A stretch of DNA of 64,000 nucleotides from CAZGUX01 sp046160045 (lineage in GTDB: Bacteria; Acidobacteriota; Terriglobia; Bryobacterales; Bryobacteraceae). The position numbers and the translations under genes are program-made. The notes below the pieces were generated by a model. The model saw only the letters and a program-made list of their open reading frames with translations. It was not told where the DNA came from and searched no databases. Positions 7,848 to 16,551 of this stretch are shown in pieces (within the stretch, counting starts at the first letter, position 1; the number at the start of each line of letters is the position of its first letter). Location of the stretch: positions 1 through 64,000 of the forward strand of contig JBJXGR010000559.1 of the NCBI GenBank assembly GCA_046160045.1, given 5' to 3'.

Positions 7848-9218
7848 GTGGAACAGTTCGCGCTCGAATTCGGCGTCCCGGAGCGCCAGACATACACGGT
7901 CAGTGAGTTAAACGCCGCGATCCGCGCGCATTTGAGCGACGAATTCTTCGACGTCTGGGTGGGCGGCGAGATCTCCTCGGCCAAGCTCTGGGCGAGCGGA
8001 CACTACTACTTCACGCTGAAAGATGGGGAATCGCAGATCTCCTGCGTCTGCTTCAAGTCCACAGTCCGGCTACTCAAGTTCAAACCACAGGACGGCGTAC
8101 AGGTTCTGGCCAGGGGCCGCGTGGATCTTTGGGAACAGCGCGGCAACATTCAACTGATCGTCGAGACGCTCGAACCGCAGGGCCATGGAGCCCTGCAGTT
8201 CGCCTTCGAACAGTTAAAGAAACGACTGGCGGCGGAGGGACTCTTCGACCGGGAGCGTAAGAGACCCCTGCCGCTCTACCCACGCAAGTTGGGGATTGTG
8301 ACGTCGCCGCGCGGGGCGGTGATCTCCGATATGATCCAGATCCTGACCCGGCGCTTCCCCGGCTTGCACATCCGCTTGTATCCGGCCCCCGTGCAGGGCG
8401 AGGGCTCCATCGAGGAGGTCTGCCGCGGCATCGAGTACTTCAGCGCATCCCAATGGCCGGACGTGCTGATCGTCGCGCGCGGGGGAGGCTCGCTCGAAGA
8501 TCTTTGGACCTTTAATGAGGAGGCGGTGGCGCGGGCCATTGCGACGTGTTCGGTCCCTGTGGTTTCGGCCGTCGGCCACGAGACGGACGTGACGATCGCG
8601 GACTTCGTGGCCGACCTGCGCGCGCCCACTCCCTCCGCCGCGGCCGAGTTGGTGGTTCGGCAAAAGGAAGACGTGGCCGCCCAACTGGCGGCGATCGAGA
8701 GCAAGCTGGTGCAGACGTTGCGATACCGGCTCGCGCTGCGGGCGCGCCGCCTGCATCAACAGGGAATCGACCGTGCCCTGTCGGTGGTGCATCGAAACGT
8801 AGGCCGCCGCGCGCAACAGATCGACGAGTGGGTTAACCGGCTGCGGCATCGCACGAGGGAACTGCTCGATCAGCGGCGGCTGCGGGTGCGTGCGCTCGAA
8901 GCCGTCGTGCGCGATGCGGACCCGCGACCCCGCCTGGAGCGAAGCCGGCGGAGACAGCAGAATGCGGGCTCGTCGATCATTCAGGCGATCCGCCTCCAGA
9001 TGGCTCGCCGCAGGGCCCGGCTGGAGACCCTGAGGACGAAAGTAGAACAGCTTAGCCCGCTCACGATCCTAAATCGCGGCTACGCCATCGTCACAACGAA
9101 AGACGGGCACGTTGTGGTGGAATCTTCACAGGCTCCCGACGGGGCCGAGATCCGGGTCCGGTTGGCGCGAGGACGTCTGGACGCGCGCGTAATTGCTTCC
9201 CACGAATCGTCGGGATAA
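7848..9218 (+). CDS. xseA: Exodeoxyribonuclease VII large subunit
   Basis: A 456-residue protein with the order typical of XseA: an N-terminal OB-fold (about 10-105; VWVGGEISSAKLWASGHYYFTLKD), the catalytic domain (about 120-300; KLGIVTSPRGAVISDM, ARGGGSLEDLWTFNEE, SAVGHETDVTIADFVADLRAPTPSAA as separate blocks), a long coiled-coil arm (about 300-390), and a C-terminal segment with LNRGYAIV. With XseB it degrades single-stranded DNA; no xseB is nearby. The start is uncertain. GTG 7848 gives a normal family N-terminus but has no properly spaced Shine-Dalgarno, and a TATACT box sits at 7833-7838. TTG 7785 would begin inside the repeat. Confidence 0.93.
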   Translation: MEQFALEFGVPERQTYTVSELNAAIRAHLSDEFFDVWVGGEISSAKLWASGHYYFTLKDGESQISCVCFKSTVRLLKFKPQDGVQVLARGRVDLWEQRGNIQLIVETLEPQGHGALQFAFEQLKKRLAAEGLFDRERKRPLPLYPRKLGIVTSPRGAVISDMIQILTRRFPGLHIRLYPAPVQGEGSIEEVCRGIEYFSASQWPDVLIVARGGGSLEDLWTFNEEAVARAIATCSVPVVSAVGHETDVTIADFVADLRAPTPSAAAELVVRQKEDVAAQLAAIESKLVQTLRYRLALRARRLHQQGIDRALSVVHRNVGRRAQQIDEWVNRLRHRTRELLDQRRLRVRALEAVVRDADPRPRLERSRRRQQNAGSSIIQAIRLQMARRRARLETLRTKVEQLSPLTILNRGYAIVTTKDGHVVVESSQAPDGAEIRVRLARGRLDARVIASHESSG

Positions 9219-9233
9219 GACGTCATTCCATTA

Positions 9234-10394
9234 ATGCCTGAGTACGACGACAAACTGGCACGACTGGTGGCCGAACTGAACCGGGCCGCGGCTCCAGCGC
9301 TGGCGCAGGAAACGGAGCGGGTCGCGGTTTCCGACGGCAGCGCGTTCGATCGCCTGCTGGCGCTCGCCGTCCGAAACGAGGCCTCGGACCTGATTGTTGT
9401 CGCCGGCGCACCTCCCACGCTGCGGTCGACGGGAGGCCTGGGCTCCCTGCAGGGCGCACCCCTTTCCGGGGACGACGCGCGCGAGATGCTTTTGCCGCTG
9501 CTCGAACCGCGGCAGTACGAAGAACTGCAAAAAAACAGGTCGCTCGACTTCTGCTTTCTGCGCGAGGGGTTGGGCCGGTTCCGGGCGAACATCCACTATC
9601 AGCGCGGCACGCTGGCCGGCTGTTTCCGGGTCCTGCCGGCGAAGATCCCCTCGCTCGATTCGCTCAACCTGCCGCCGATTCTGCAGAAGCTTGCCGAGCG
9701 TCGCCAGGGACTGGTTCTCGTCACAGGCGCCACGGGTTGCGGCAAAAGCACGACGCTGGCTGCCCTGATCGACCTGATCAATAACAAGCGGCGCGATCAT
9801 ATCGTGACCATCGAAGACCCAGTGGAGTACGTGCACAGCAACCGCCAGTCGATCGTCGAACAAATCGAGATCGGGCACGACGCGCCCTCGTTTGCCGGCG
9901 CCCTGCGCAGCATCCTGCGGCAGTCGCCCGACGTGATTCTGGTAGGGGAGATGCGCGATCCCGAGACGATGTCCACCGCGCTGACAGCGGCCGAAACCGG
10001 CCACCTGGTGTTTTCGACGCTGCACACCAACGACGCGTCGCAGTCGATCTCGCGAATTCTGGATTCGTTTCCAATGGCGAACCAGCCGCAGATCCGGCAG
10101 CAGCTTTCGCTCGCCCTGGCGGCCGTGATCGCACAGCAACTGGTGCCGGCGGCCGACAACACGCGACGGCATCCGGCCTGCGAGATCCTGCTCGCCACCG
10201 ACGGGGTTCGCGCGCTGATCCGCAAGGGCGACGACCATCAATTGCGTTCGGCCATGTCGGTGGGCCGGAATGACGGGATGACGACGATGGAGCAATCGCT
10301 GGCGGATCTGGTGCGGCGTGCCAAAATCACCCGCGAGACGGCGTTTGCCCACTGCTTCCGGGCGGACGATCTGCGGCGGTATCTGGAGGGGTAG
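9234..10394 (+). CDS. pilT: PilT/PilU-type twitching motility ATPase
   Basis: A 386-residue protein of the type IV pilus retraction ATPase family. An N-terminal PAS-like domain precedes the RecA-like ATPase. Walker A is GATGCGKST (165-173), the Asp box region is VTIEDPVEYVH, Walker B is DVILVGEMRDPET, and the His box is HLVFSTLHTNDA, all intact. The chain is about 30-40 residues longer than classical PilT at the N-terminus. It hydrolyses ATP at the inner-membrane base to depolymerise pili. It lies 15 bases behind xseA on the same strand, probably as a read-through neighbour without functional link. PilT and PilU are hard to separate by eye. Confidence 0.88.
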   Translation: MPEYDDKLARLVAELNRAAAPALAQETERVAVSDGSAFDRLLALAVRNEASDLIVVAGAPPTLRSTGGLGSLQGAPLSGDDAREMLLPLLEPRQYEELQKNRSLDFCFLREGLGRFRANIHYQRGTLAGCFRVLPAKIPSLDSLNLPPILQKLAERRQGLVLVTGATGCGKSTTLAALIDLINNKRRDHIVTIEDPVEYVHSNRQSIVEQIEIGHDAPSFAGALRSILRQSPDVILVGEMRDPETMSTALTAAETGHLVFSTLHTNDASQSISRILDSFPMANQPQIRQQLSLALAAVIAQQLVPAADNTRRHPACEILLATDGVRALIRKGDDHQLRSAMSVGRNDGMTTMEQSLADLVRRAKITRETAFAHCFRADDLRRYLEG

Positions 10395-10413
10395 CACATT
10401 GGGAATCCGCCAG

Positions 10414-12054
10414 CTACCCAAACCAGAAAGAATACAACTCGGCATTCCAGACATGAAATCTCAGTCGCACCGTCTTGCCCTGCAGTTCTGCCAGATCGTT
10501 CTTCGCCTTCCATCGCACCACCTCATCGATGCGGTCGACGATGGCGGGTTGGCACTCCGCGCGCGTGAAGCCGGGAATCGCCTGGCCGCTGGCGGCGTCC
10601 GTAATCTCCACCAGCACCCGCCCGCGCCAGGAGTCGCAGTTGACGTGCAGGCGTTGGCCCGTCACCTTGATCGGTTTGGTGGAAACCGAGCCCCATTCAG
10701 GGCCCCCTTTCAGTGAGACAAAGCCATCCATGCGTAAACGCGCCACGCAGAGGGCGCTGCTGTCCAGATACTTACGCTGCAGCGTGTCCGCTAACGTCAT
10801 GGAACGGTACCGAAACGCATTGTAATAGAACCAAAGCTCGTTGTTGCGGGCGACCGGTTGGTTGGCAACCACGACCTGGCCCGTGTCGTAGGCGCTGCCA
10901 TCCCCCACCGGCGACAGTTCCAGGAACGGAGCCCTGCCGGCGACGCGTTGCCAGTGGAGCAGATCGCGGCTGGCGGCCAGCTCGACCGATTTTCGGCTGT
11001 CCACGTTTTCATAGAGAGGCGCATGCTTGCCCGACCAATGGTGCATCGCCGGCGTGGCCAGGTAAAGTCCCTCGTACGGAAAGACAGGAAAGTTGTAGAC
11101 ATCCGTCCGCCACTCCTCGGGACGGTTGAAGAGCGGCTTCAGATAGGCCGGGTCGTCGAAAAAGCGCCGCAAGCGGGCATTGCCGTTCTCCTGATCCACC
11201 TGGTCCGCGTGAAAGACAAGCCCGTGCTCCTTCCAGTGCTCGAAGTCCGGGCTGGTGATCAGATGCCATGACCGTCCATACGGTCCTCTGCGTTTGACAG
11301 TGGCAATAAACAGCCGCTCGACGGCGTCATAGGTCAGATGCGACTCGTCCTGGCTGGGCAACGAGGGTATCGGCAAGGCCTCCCATTTCAGGAAATCGGC
11401 AGAGGCCGCCGACTGCAGCTTACCCCCGCCATAGCGCAGCCCTTTGAAGCGCCGCCGCGGGTCCGGATCATGAGGGTCGTAGACCGGCCCTTGCAGCAGG
11501 CCTGCCGCGCTGGGGACGATGTTGTTCTCCTTGCCGATGGGAGTGCCGCGCCAGGTGAGAGCAGGATAGTCGTGTAACCGCAGAAACGGTTTCTCCCAGT
11601 TGATGCCGTCGACCGACGTAGCGTAGCAGGCATAGCTCTCCATACCCTTAGGCGCGCCGGTCACATCCAGCGAAACCACCGCGTCCGGGCCCTCGGCGCT
11701 CGTCAGGTAAATCAGCTTGAAGACGCCCTCATCCGGCAGCCACACAGGCGTCGTGCGGACCTGTATCCCAACGTTCTCCCAGCGGTGTTCGGGGCGGATC
11801 ACCACGTTGTTGGCGAACTTTTGTGGCTGATGGAGTCTTCGCGCCAGGTTGTCGATCGCTTCGATGTCGTGGTCGTCGACGAAGAGGTACTTGTGGCTCC
11901 TTCCCGCGATCGGGCGCCGTCCAGATGGGGGAACCGGGCCGCCCTTTTGGGCAATGCCTCCCGACGACGAAGTCTGAGCCTTAAGCGGCGACCTGCCGAT
12001 CGCCAACCCGGCAGCAAACGCGCTGCTCTCGAATAAACCACGTCTGGTGATCAT
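10414..12054 (-). CDS. Tat-secreted beta-propeller glycosidase-like protein
   Basis: A 546-residue protein. The N-terminus MITRRGLFESSAFAAGLAIG is a Tat-type signal. The body is a repeating pattern of beta strands with blade-like motifs (SADFLKWE, SPDFEHWKEHG, SRDLLHWQRV, CYATSVDGINWEKP), as in five-bladed propellers of the GH32/GH43/GH130 type. The C-terminal 110 residues (RLHVNCDSWRGRVLVEI onward to RLRFHVWNAELYSFWFG) form a beta-sandwich-like module typical of Solibacter and planctomycete secreted glycosidase-like proteins. I cannot assign the catalytic acids or the substrate. An AGGTG-type Shine-Dalgarno lies near the start. It is a single-gene unit convergent with the pilT-like gene. Confidence 0.7.
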   Translation of the reverse strand: MITRRGLFESSAFAAGLAIGRSPLKAQTSSSGGIAQKGGPVPPSGRRPIAGRSHKYLFVDDHDIEAIDNLARRLHQPQKFANNVVIRPEHRWENVGIQVRTTPVWLPDEGVFKLIYLTSAEGPDAVVSLDVTGAPKGMESYACYATSVDGINWEKPFLRLHDYPALTWRGTPIGKENNIVPSAAGLLQGPVYDPHDPDPRRRFKGLRYGGGKLQSAASADFLKWEALPIPSLPSQDESHLTYDAVERLFIATVKRRGPYGRSWHLITSPDFEHWKEHGLVFHADQVDQENGNARLRRFFDDPAYLKPLFNRPEEWRTDVYNFPVFPYEGLYLATPAMHHWSGKHAPLYENVDSRKSVELAASRDLLHWQRVAGRAPFLELSPVGDGSAYDTGQVVVANQPVARNNELWFYYNAFRYRSMTLADTLQRKYLDSSALCVARLRMDGFVSLKGGPEWGSVSTKPIKVTGQRLHVNCDSWRGRVLVEITDAASGQAIPGFTRAECQPAIVDRIDEVVRWKAKNDLAELQGKTVRLRFHVWNAELYSFWFG

Positions 12055-12688
12055 CTGCGCACCTCGGGGAAGTTTCGCCCTGCAGAACTCTGGGCCGGGA
12101 CACTCCGCCCTCCGGGAATCTGAACCTTGGGAAACTACCCGAGCATGATTATCACATTGCGAAACGATCCGTCAAGCTTGTATACGTGCTCGTATATTGC
12201 CTGGGCGGCTTGTATAGAGGCGGCGGAACCCGTGTTCGGACTGGGCGCGGCTGTCGCCAAATCAAATGTTGTCCAACCTCCGCTTCCCAATTGTCCTGGA
12301 ACCACGGAACGTCAGAGTACTGCTAAGTGTCTTGCCTAGTGTGGGCTAAGGTCATCGACAACGGTCAGAATGTGACTTTAGAGGGATTCCAAAATAGCGC
12401 CATTCCCTCTAGCATCAGCTAGTGGTGGTGCTCAGGCCGCACCGATGAAATGCAAATGTGTTTCGTTCGACCTTCACCATCGCGATATCCGATCTATCGC
12501 CGCCGTATATACGGTCGATAGGAAGATTGGATAGGCGGATCGTGCAACAGCTTTTGACCCCACTTCCTCTCATCCTGCCATTGTGGGCGGCGGCAGGCCT
12601 TGCGTTCGCGGACGGCGCCCCACCAGGTGGCTCGAGACCTGACCCGGCGCAAGCGGCCAGGTGGAGGATACAACCAGCGTGTCGCCCG
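12055..12688. other. Intergenic region upstream of the kinase/binding-protein operon
   Basis: No convincing gene. It holds a candidate sigma-70 promoter (12157-12186) and two palindromes sharing the core CGTATA: TATACGTGCTCGTATA (12181-12196) and CCGTATATACGG (12503-12514). An open frame through this stretch (from 12458) becomes recognisable protein only at its end, from 12689. The base composition is lower in GC than in neighbouring genes. Confidence 0.5.
12157..12186 (+). promoter_or_regulatory. Candidate sigma-70 promoter
   Basis: TTGCGA (12157-12162) and TATACG (12181-12186) are separated by 18 bases. The -10 overlaps the left arm of the palindrome TATACG-TGCT-CGTATA, an arrangement expected for an operator. 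It could drive the operon that starts at 12846, but it is about 650 bases away. Confidence 0.35.
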
Positions 12689-12868
12689 AATGTGGACCAG
12701 GGGTTCGGTCTGCACTCCGGGGCATTGGCCGCCCGGCAACTGGGCGGCTCGTTATGGGCCGAGAGCGAGGGACCGCGATTGGGGGCGACCTTCACGCTCG
12801 AGCTGCCGCTGGCCGCCTCCGCAGCCTTGAGAGAGGACGATTCATATGAAACCGCCAGCCCCCACTGA
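12689..12868 (+). pseudogene. 3' relic of a sensor histidine kinase gene
   Basis: The reading frame ending at 12868 encodes GFGLHSGALAARQLGG and then a short acidic strand ending in ATFTLELPL. This is the G2 box and last strands of an HATPase domain. It matches nearly residue for residue the end of the complete kinase encoded at 19628-21886 (GFGLHSGALAAGELRG, ATFLLDLPL). Everything upstream of the G2 box (H, N, G1 boxes, sensor) is absent. The relic's stop overlaps the start of the downstream hybrid kinase by 23 bases, the usual coupled kinase-regulator arrangement. A full kinase therefore probably once stood here and lost its 5' part by deletion. Confidence 0.8.
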
Positions 12869-14999
12869 GCCGAAGTACCGAATCCTGGTCATTGACGACA
12901 ATCGGGCGATCCATGATGACATCAGGAAGATCCTCATCGGCGGCGACAGTGAGCACTTGGACCTTGAGGCGGACGAGGAACTGCTCTTCGACGACGCGCC
13001 GGTGCCGGTCTCGCGCTTCGAAATCGACTCGGCCTATCAAGGCCAGGAAGGACTGTCCTTACTCGAGCAGGCGACTTCCGAGGGCCGCCCCTATGCCATG
13101 GCGTTCGTGGATGTCCGGATGCCCCCGGGTTGGGACGGCGTGGAAACGATTGCGAGGCTCTGGCAGGCATACCCGGGCTTACAGGTGGTGATTTGCACGG
13201 CCTACTCGGACTATTCCTGGACGGAAATCCGGCGCCGGCTTGGGCATTCCGACAACCTCCTGATTCTGAAAAAGCCTTTCGACAATGTCGAGGTGATCCA
13301 GCTGGCATACGCGCTCACCAAGAAGTGGTTCGTCAGCCGGCAGGCGTCGGCACGGATGGAGGATCTGGATCTCATGGTGGCGCGCCGCACTGAGGAGCTG
13401 CAGAAAGCAGAGGCGGCATTTCGATCTGTTTTCGAGGCCAGCCCGATCGGTATCGCCTTGTTGGACATGGAGGGCCGTTATCTGGACGTCAACCTCGCCT
13501 GCGAGGACATGTTCGGCCTTGCCAAGGACAAAATCATCGGCAGGGACCCTGTGGAATTGGGGTGGCTGGACGGCCCTGAGGCACTGAGCGATCTCGGTCA
13601 GCGGCTGGCCAGCTTCGGATGCGTGGATGCGCGGGAAATGGTCTACAAACATCCTAAGGCGGGGCGGCGTACGGGCTTGCTGTGGCTGCGCGAGGTCACC
13701 ATCCGTCACGCACCACACGTGCTGTCGTTTTGCCTGGACATCACGGATCGCAAACAGATGGAAGAGGAACTACAGCGCGCTCGAGTCGGCGCGGAGGCCG
13801 CGGCGAGAGCCAAGAGCGAGTTTCTCGCCAATATGAGCCACGAGATTCGCACGCCGCTGAATGGAGTCCTCGGCCTCAGTTCTCTTCTCGATGAAGGGGA
13901 CTTACCGGGCGACACCCGTTCCATGCTCCGGCTGATCCGAACTTCGGGGGAGACCCTGGCCAAGATTCTGGACGACGTTCTGGATTTCAGCAAGATCGAA
14001 AGCGGAAAGCTGGAGTTGGACACGGCGCCATTCTCTCTTCGGGAATCGCTCGAGTGGAGTGTGGAACTCTTCCGCAGGGAGGCCAGTGAAAAGCATCTCC
14101 TACTGCGGCAGGGCATCGACAGCGCCATCCCGGAACGGCTGGCTGGTGATGCCACGCGAATCAGACAGATCCTGGTAAACCTCATCAGCAACGCGATCAA
14201 GTTCACCGAAGAGGGCTCCGTTGAGATCAGGGCCGGGCTCGCGCCGGAGCCCGCGCCGGACGGCAAATGCCGCATCCGTTTCAACGTGTCGGATACGGGC
14301 ATCGGGATACCTCCCGACAAACTCGACCGGCTCTTTCGGCCCTTCAGCCAGGTAGACGCTTCGACCAACCGCCGCTTCGGAGGGACAGGCCTGGGTCTGG
14401 TGATCTCGAGACGCCTGGTGGAAATGATGGACGGAACCATCCGCGCGGAGAGCTGTCCCGGGAGAGGATCGACGTTCGAGTTCGACGTTGTGGCCGGTAT
14501 ACCCGCCGCCGCGGATCCCACCCCAGGGCAAGTATACGTTGCGGAACCGGCTCACATGCGGATTCTCGTCGCCGAGGACAACCGCGTGAACCAGGTGGTC
14601 GTGGAGCGCATGTTACAGAGGCTCGGCTGCACTGTTGAATCGGTCGCCGATGGAGTTGACGTAGTGCGCCAAGTCCAGGAAACGCAATACGACCTGGTGC
14701 TGATGGATGTTCACATGCCCGTTGTCGACGGGCTTGAAGCGACGCGCCGCATCCGGTCTCTGTCAACAGCCGGCTCACTCATTCCCATTGTGGCGTTGAC
14801 GGCATCGGCAACCATCGAAGACCGCGAGGCCTGCTTTGCGGCGGGCATGAATGGATACATCAGCAAGCCCATGACTCTGGAGGCTCTGCGGAAAGCTCTC
14901 GAGAGCTGGGGGCCGCGCCCCAAAGCCGTTGACCATGACAACCCGTCCTGTAGCGCACCGACCGCGGCGCAAACAGCGGTTCTTGTAGGACCCGAATGA
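12846..14999 (+). CDS. Hybrid histidine kinase: receiver-PAS-HisKA-HATPase-receiver
   Basis: A 717-residue soluble protein. An N-terminal receiver (10-160) has an unusual insertion after RKIL and phospho-acceptor Asp89 in FVDVRMPPGWDG. A coiled linker and PAS domain (about 185-310) follow, then HisKA with His332 in NMSHEIRTPLNG. The HATPase shows the N-box (ILVNLISNAIKF), G1 (VSDTGIGIP) and G2 (FGGTGLGLVISRRL). A second receiver (575-695) has Asp621 in LVLMDVHMPVVDG. No membrane segment is present. Such receiver-first hybrid kinases usually take phosphate from a kinase encoded directly upstream; here only a relic remains there, so the full kinase at 19628 may substitute (inference). Its stop overlaps the start of the TolC-like gene, which suggests an operon. 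Confidence 0.9.
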   Translation: MKPPAPTEPKYRILVIDDNRAIHDDIRKILIGGDSEHLDLEADEELLFDDAPVPVSRFEIDSAYQGQEGLSLLEQATSEGRPYAMAFVDVRMPPGWDGVETIARLWQAYPGLQVVICTAYSDYSWTEIRRRLGHSDNLLILKKPFDNVEVIQLAYALTKKWFVSRQASARMEDLDLMVARRTEELQKAEAAFRSVFEASPIGIALLDMEGRYLDVNLACEDMFGLAKDKIIGRDPVELGWLDGPEALSDLGQRLASFGCVDAREMVYKHPKAGRRTGLLWLREVTIRHAPHVLSFCLDITDRKQMEEELQRARVGAEAAARAKSEFLANMSHEIRTPLNGVLGLSSLLDEGDLPGDTRSMLRLIRTSGETLAKILDDVLDFSKIESGKLELDTAPFSLRESLEWSVELFRREASEKHLLLRQGIDSAIPERLAGDATRIRQILVNLISNAIKFTEEGSVEIRAGLAPEPAPDGKCRIRFNVSDTGIGIPPDKLDRLFRPFSQVDASTNRRFGGTGLGLVISRRLVEMMDGTIRAESCPGRGSTFEFDVVAGIPAAADPTPGQVYVAEPAHMRILVAEDNRVNQVVVERMLQRLGCTVESVADGVDVVRQVQETQYDLVLMDVHMPVVDGLEATRRIRSLSTAGSLIPIVALTASATIEDREACFAAGMNGYISKPMTLEALRKALESWGPRPKAVDHDNPSCSAPTAAQTAVLVGPE

Positions 15000-16543
15000 C
15001 TTCAAAGCCAGCACGCTCTCTTTACGCCATACTCAGCGCCGTCTTCGCGCTCCACTCCGTCGCCGCGGGCGAGGCGCCACCCTCCGGACCCGCCGCTCCC
15101 CAGGTCCTTTCACTGGAGGAGTGCCTGCGAATCGCGATGGAGAAGAACCACCGCCGTCCCGCGTCCAGGTTGGCCGTGGCGATGGCGGAAGCTCAACATC
15201 GCCAGGCCCTGTCCGGCTACTGGCCGCAGGTGAACGCGAAGGGCGGATGGTTTCGCCTCGATGAGGCGTCAAACTTCATCTTCCCGGCGGGCACATTGCA
15301 GATCCCGCCGCAGACCGTCAACGTCCCGGCCGGCACGGCCGCGGTCACCATTCCAGCCAACGCGTTCGCGCCGGGATTCCCTCCTGCCGCCGTCCAATTG
15401 CCCGTGAGCTTTCCAGGGCAGAGCTTCACCACGGCCGCTCAGGTGTTCCCGATCCCGCAGCAGGACATCAGGGTCCTCGATCCGCAAACGTTTGCCGCTT
15501 CGGGGAACCTGACCTGGCTTCTTTATGACGGAGGCATGAGGAAGGGATACAGGGAGCAGGCGCTGGGCGCGGTGAAGGCCGCTCAGGCCGAGGTCCGGCG
15601 GACGGATCTCGAGCTCAACGACAGCGTCGCCAGGCTCTACTATGGAGCCGTGCTGGCCCGCCAGTTGCACCAGGTGGGCAACGACACTTTGGCGCGGATG
15701 GAGGTCACCCTCGAGCTGACCGAATCTCTCTACAAGAACGGGGCGGGCAAGGTCAACAAGACGGACTACCTCGACAACCAGGTGATCGTGGAGACCCTGC
15801 GATCGACCGTCGCGTTGCTCGCCAAGAACGAGGCCGCGGCTGAATCTGCCCTTGCCTACACGATGGGCCTGTCCTGGAATGCCACCGTGCGGCCATCCAC
15901 GGAAGAGGTGCCCTACCGGCCTTTCGCGGGCAATCTGGAGGAGTTGGTGACTACGGCCTACCAGTTCAACCCCGATTGGGCGCGGCTGGAAGCAGGCTTG
16001 AGGGCGCTCGAGGGCGCCGTCTCGACGGCTCGCAGCGGCTACTATCCCAAGGTCGCATTGACGGGCGAGTTGCACCGCTGGTGGAACAGCTACACGGCGG
16101 GAGCGGCGACCGTCGTGAACAAGGCAGGATGGACCATCGGACTGGGGGCGGAGATCCCGGTATTCAACGGATTCCTCACCCGGAACAAAGTCGCTGAAGC
16201 ACTCGCCCGAGTCGCCAAGCTGAAGGAGGAGAAGTTCCTGCTGCACGAAGGCATCGGGCTGCAGCTCCGCGATCTGTTCCTGGGTCTCGAGGCGGCGTCC
16301 AAAGCCTATCAGGCTTCGAACCGGGCGATGGTGGCCGCCCGGGAAAACCGGGAGTTGACCACGAGAGCCTACCAGAGCGAGCTGATTGAGACAGAGAAAG
16401 TCATTCGAGCCCAATTATTCGAGGCTTTGATGACCGCGCAGCATCTCAAGACGCGCTATGACCACCTGGCGATTGAGTCGCAGGTCTCCGTCGTCGTGGG
16501 CAAGGAGATGGCCGTGAGACTGAATCCGAAACCGCGGGAATAG
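14996..16543 (+). CDS. TolC-family outer-membrane protein
   Basis: A 515-residue protein with a signal peptide cleaved near SVAAGEA and two homologous outer-membrane-efflux halves. Each begins with a pattern such as LSLEECLRIAMEKN or LEELVTTAYQFNPDWARLEA and continues in long amphipathic helices (periplasmic tunnel). Between helices 1 and 2 lies a long Pro/Ala/Val-rich insertion (about residues 95-155, FPAGTLQIPPQTVNVPAG and similar). This occurs in several acidobacterial and Bacteroidetes TolC-like proteins and probably lies around the barrel. The start overlaps the stop of the hybrid kinase gene (ATGA). No MFP or inner-membrane pump gene is adjacent, so its partner must be elsewhere or its role lies in this operon's sensory function. 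Confidence 0.85.
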   Translation: MTSKPARSLYAILSAVFALHSVAAGEAPPSGPAAPQVLSLEECLRIAMEKNHRRPASRLAVAMAEAQHRQALSGYWPQVNAKGGWFRLDEASNFIFPAGTLQIPPQTVNVPAGTAAVTIPANAFAPGFPPAAVQLPVSFPGQSFTTAAQVFPIPQQDIRVLDPQTFAASGNLTWLLYDGGMRKGYREQALGAVKAAQAEVRRTDLELNDSVARLYYGAVLARQLHQVGNDTLARMEVTLELTESLYKNGAGKVNKTDYLDNQVIVETLRSTVALLAKNEAAAESALAYTMGLSWNATVRPSTEEVPYRPFAGNLEELVTTAYQFNPDWARLEAGLRALEGAVSTARSGYYPKVALTGELHRWWNSYTAGAATVVNKAGWTIGLGAEIPVFNGFLTRNKVAEALARVAKLKEEKFLLHEGIGLQLRDLFLGLEAASKAYQASNRAMVAARENRELTTRAYQSELIETEKVIRAQLFEALMTAQHLKTRYDHLAIESQVSVVVGKEMAVRLNPKPRE

Positions 16544-16551
16544 GACGGCTG

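Noticed and set aside
15269..16414. 381-codon minus-strand frame opposite the TolC-like gene
   Set aside because: Shadow composition; the plus strand shows signal peptide and TolC helices.
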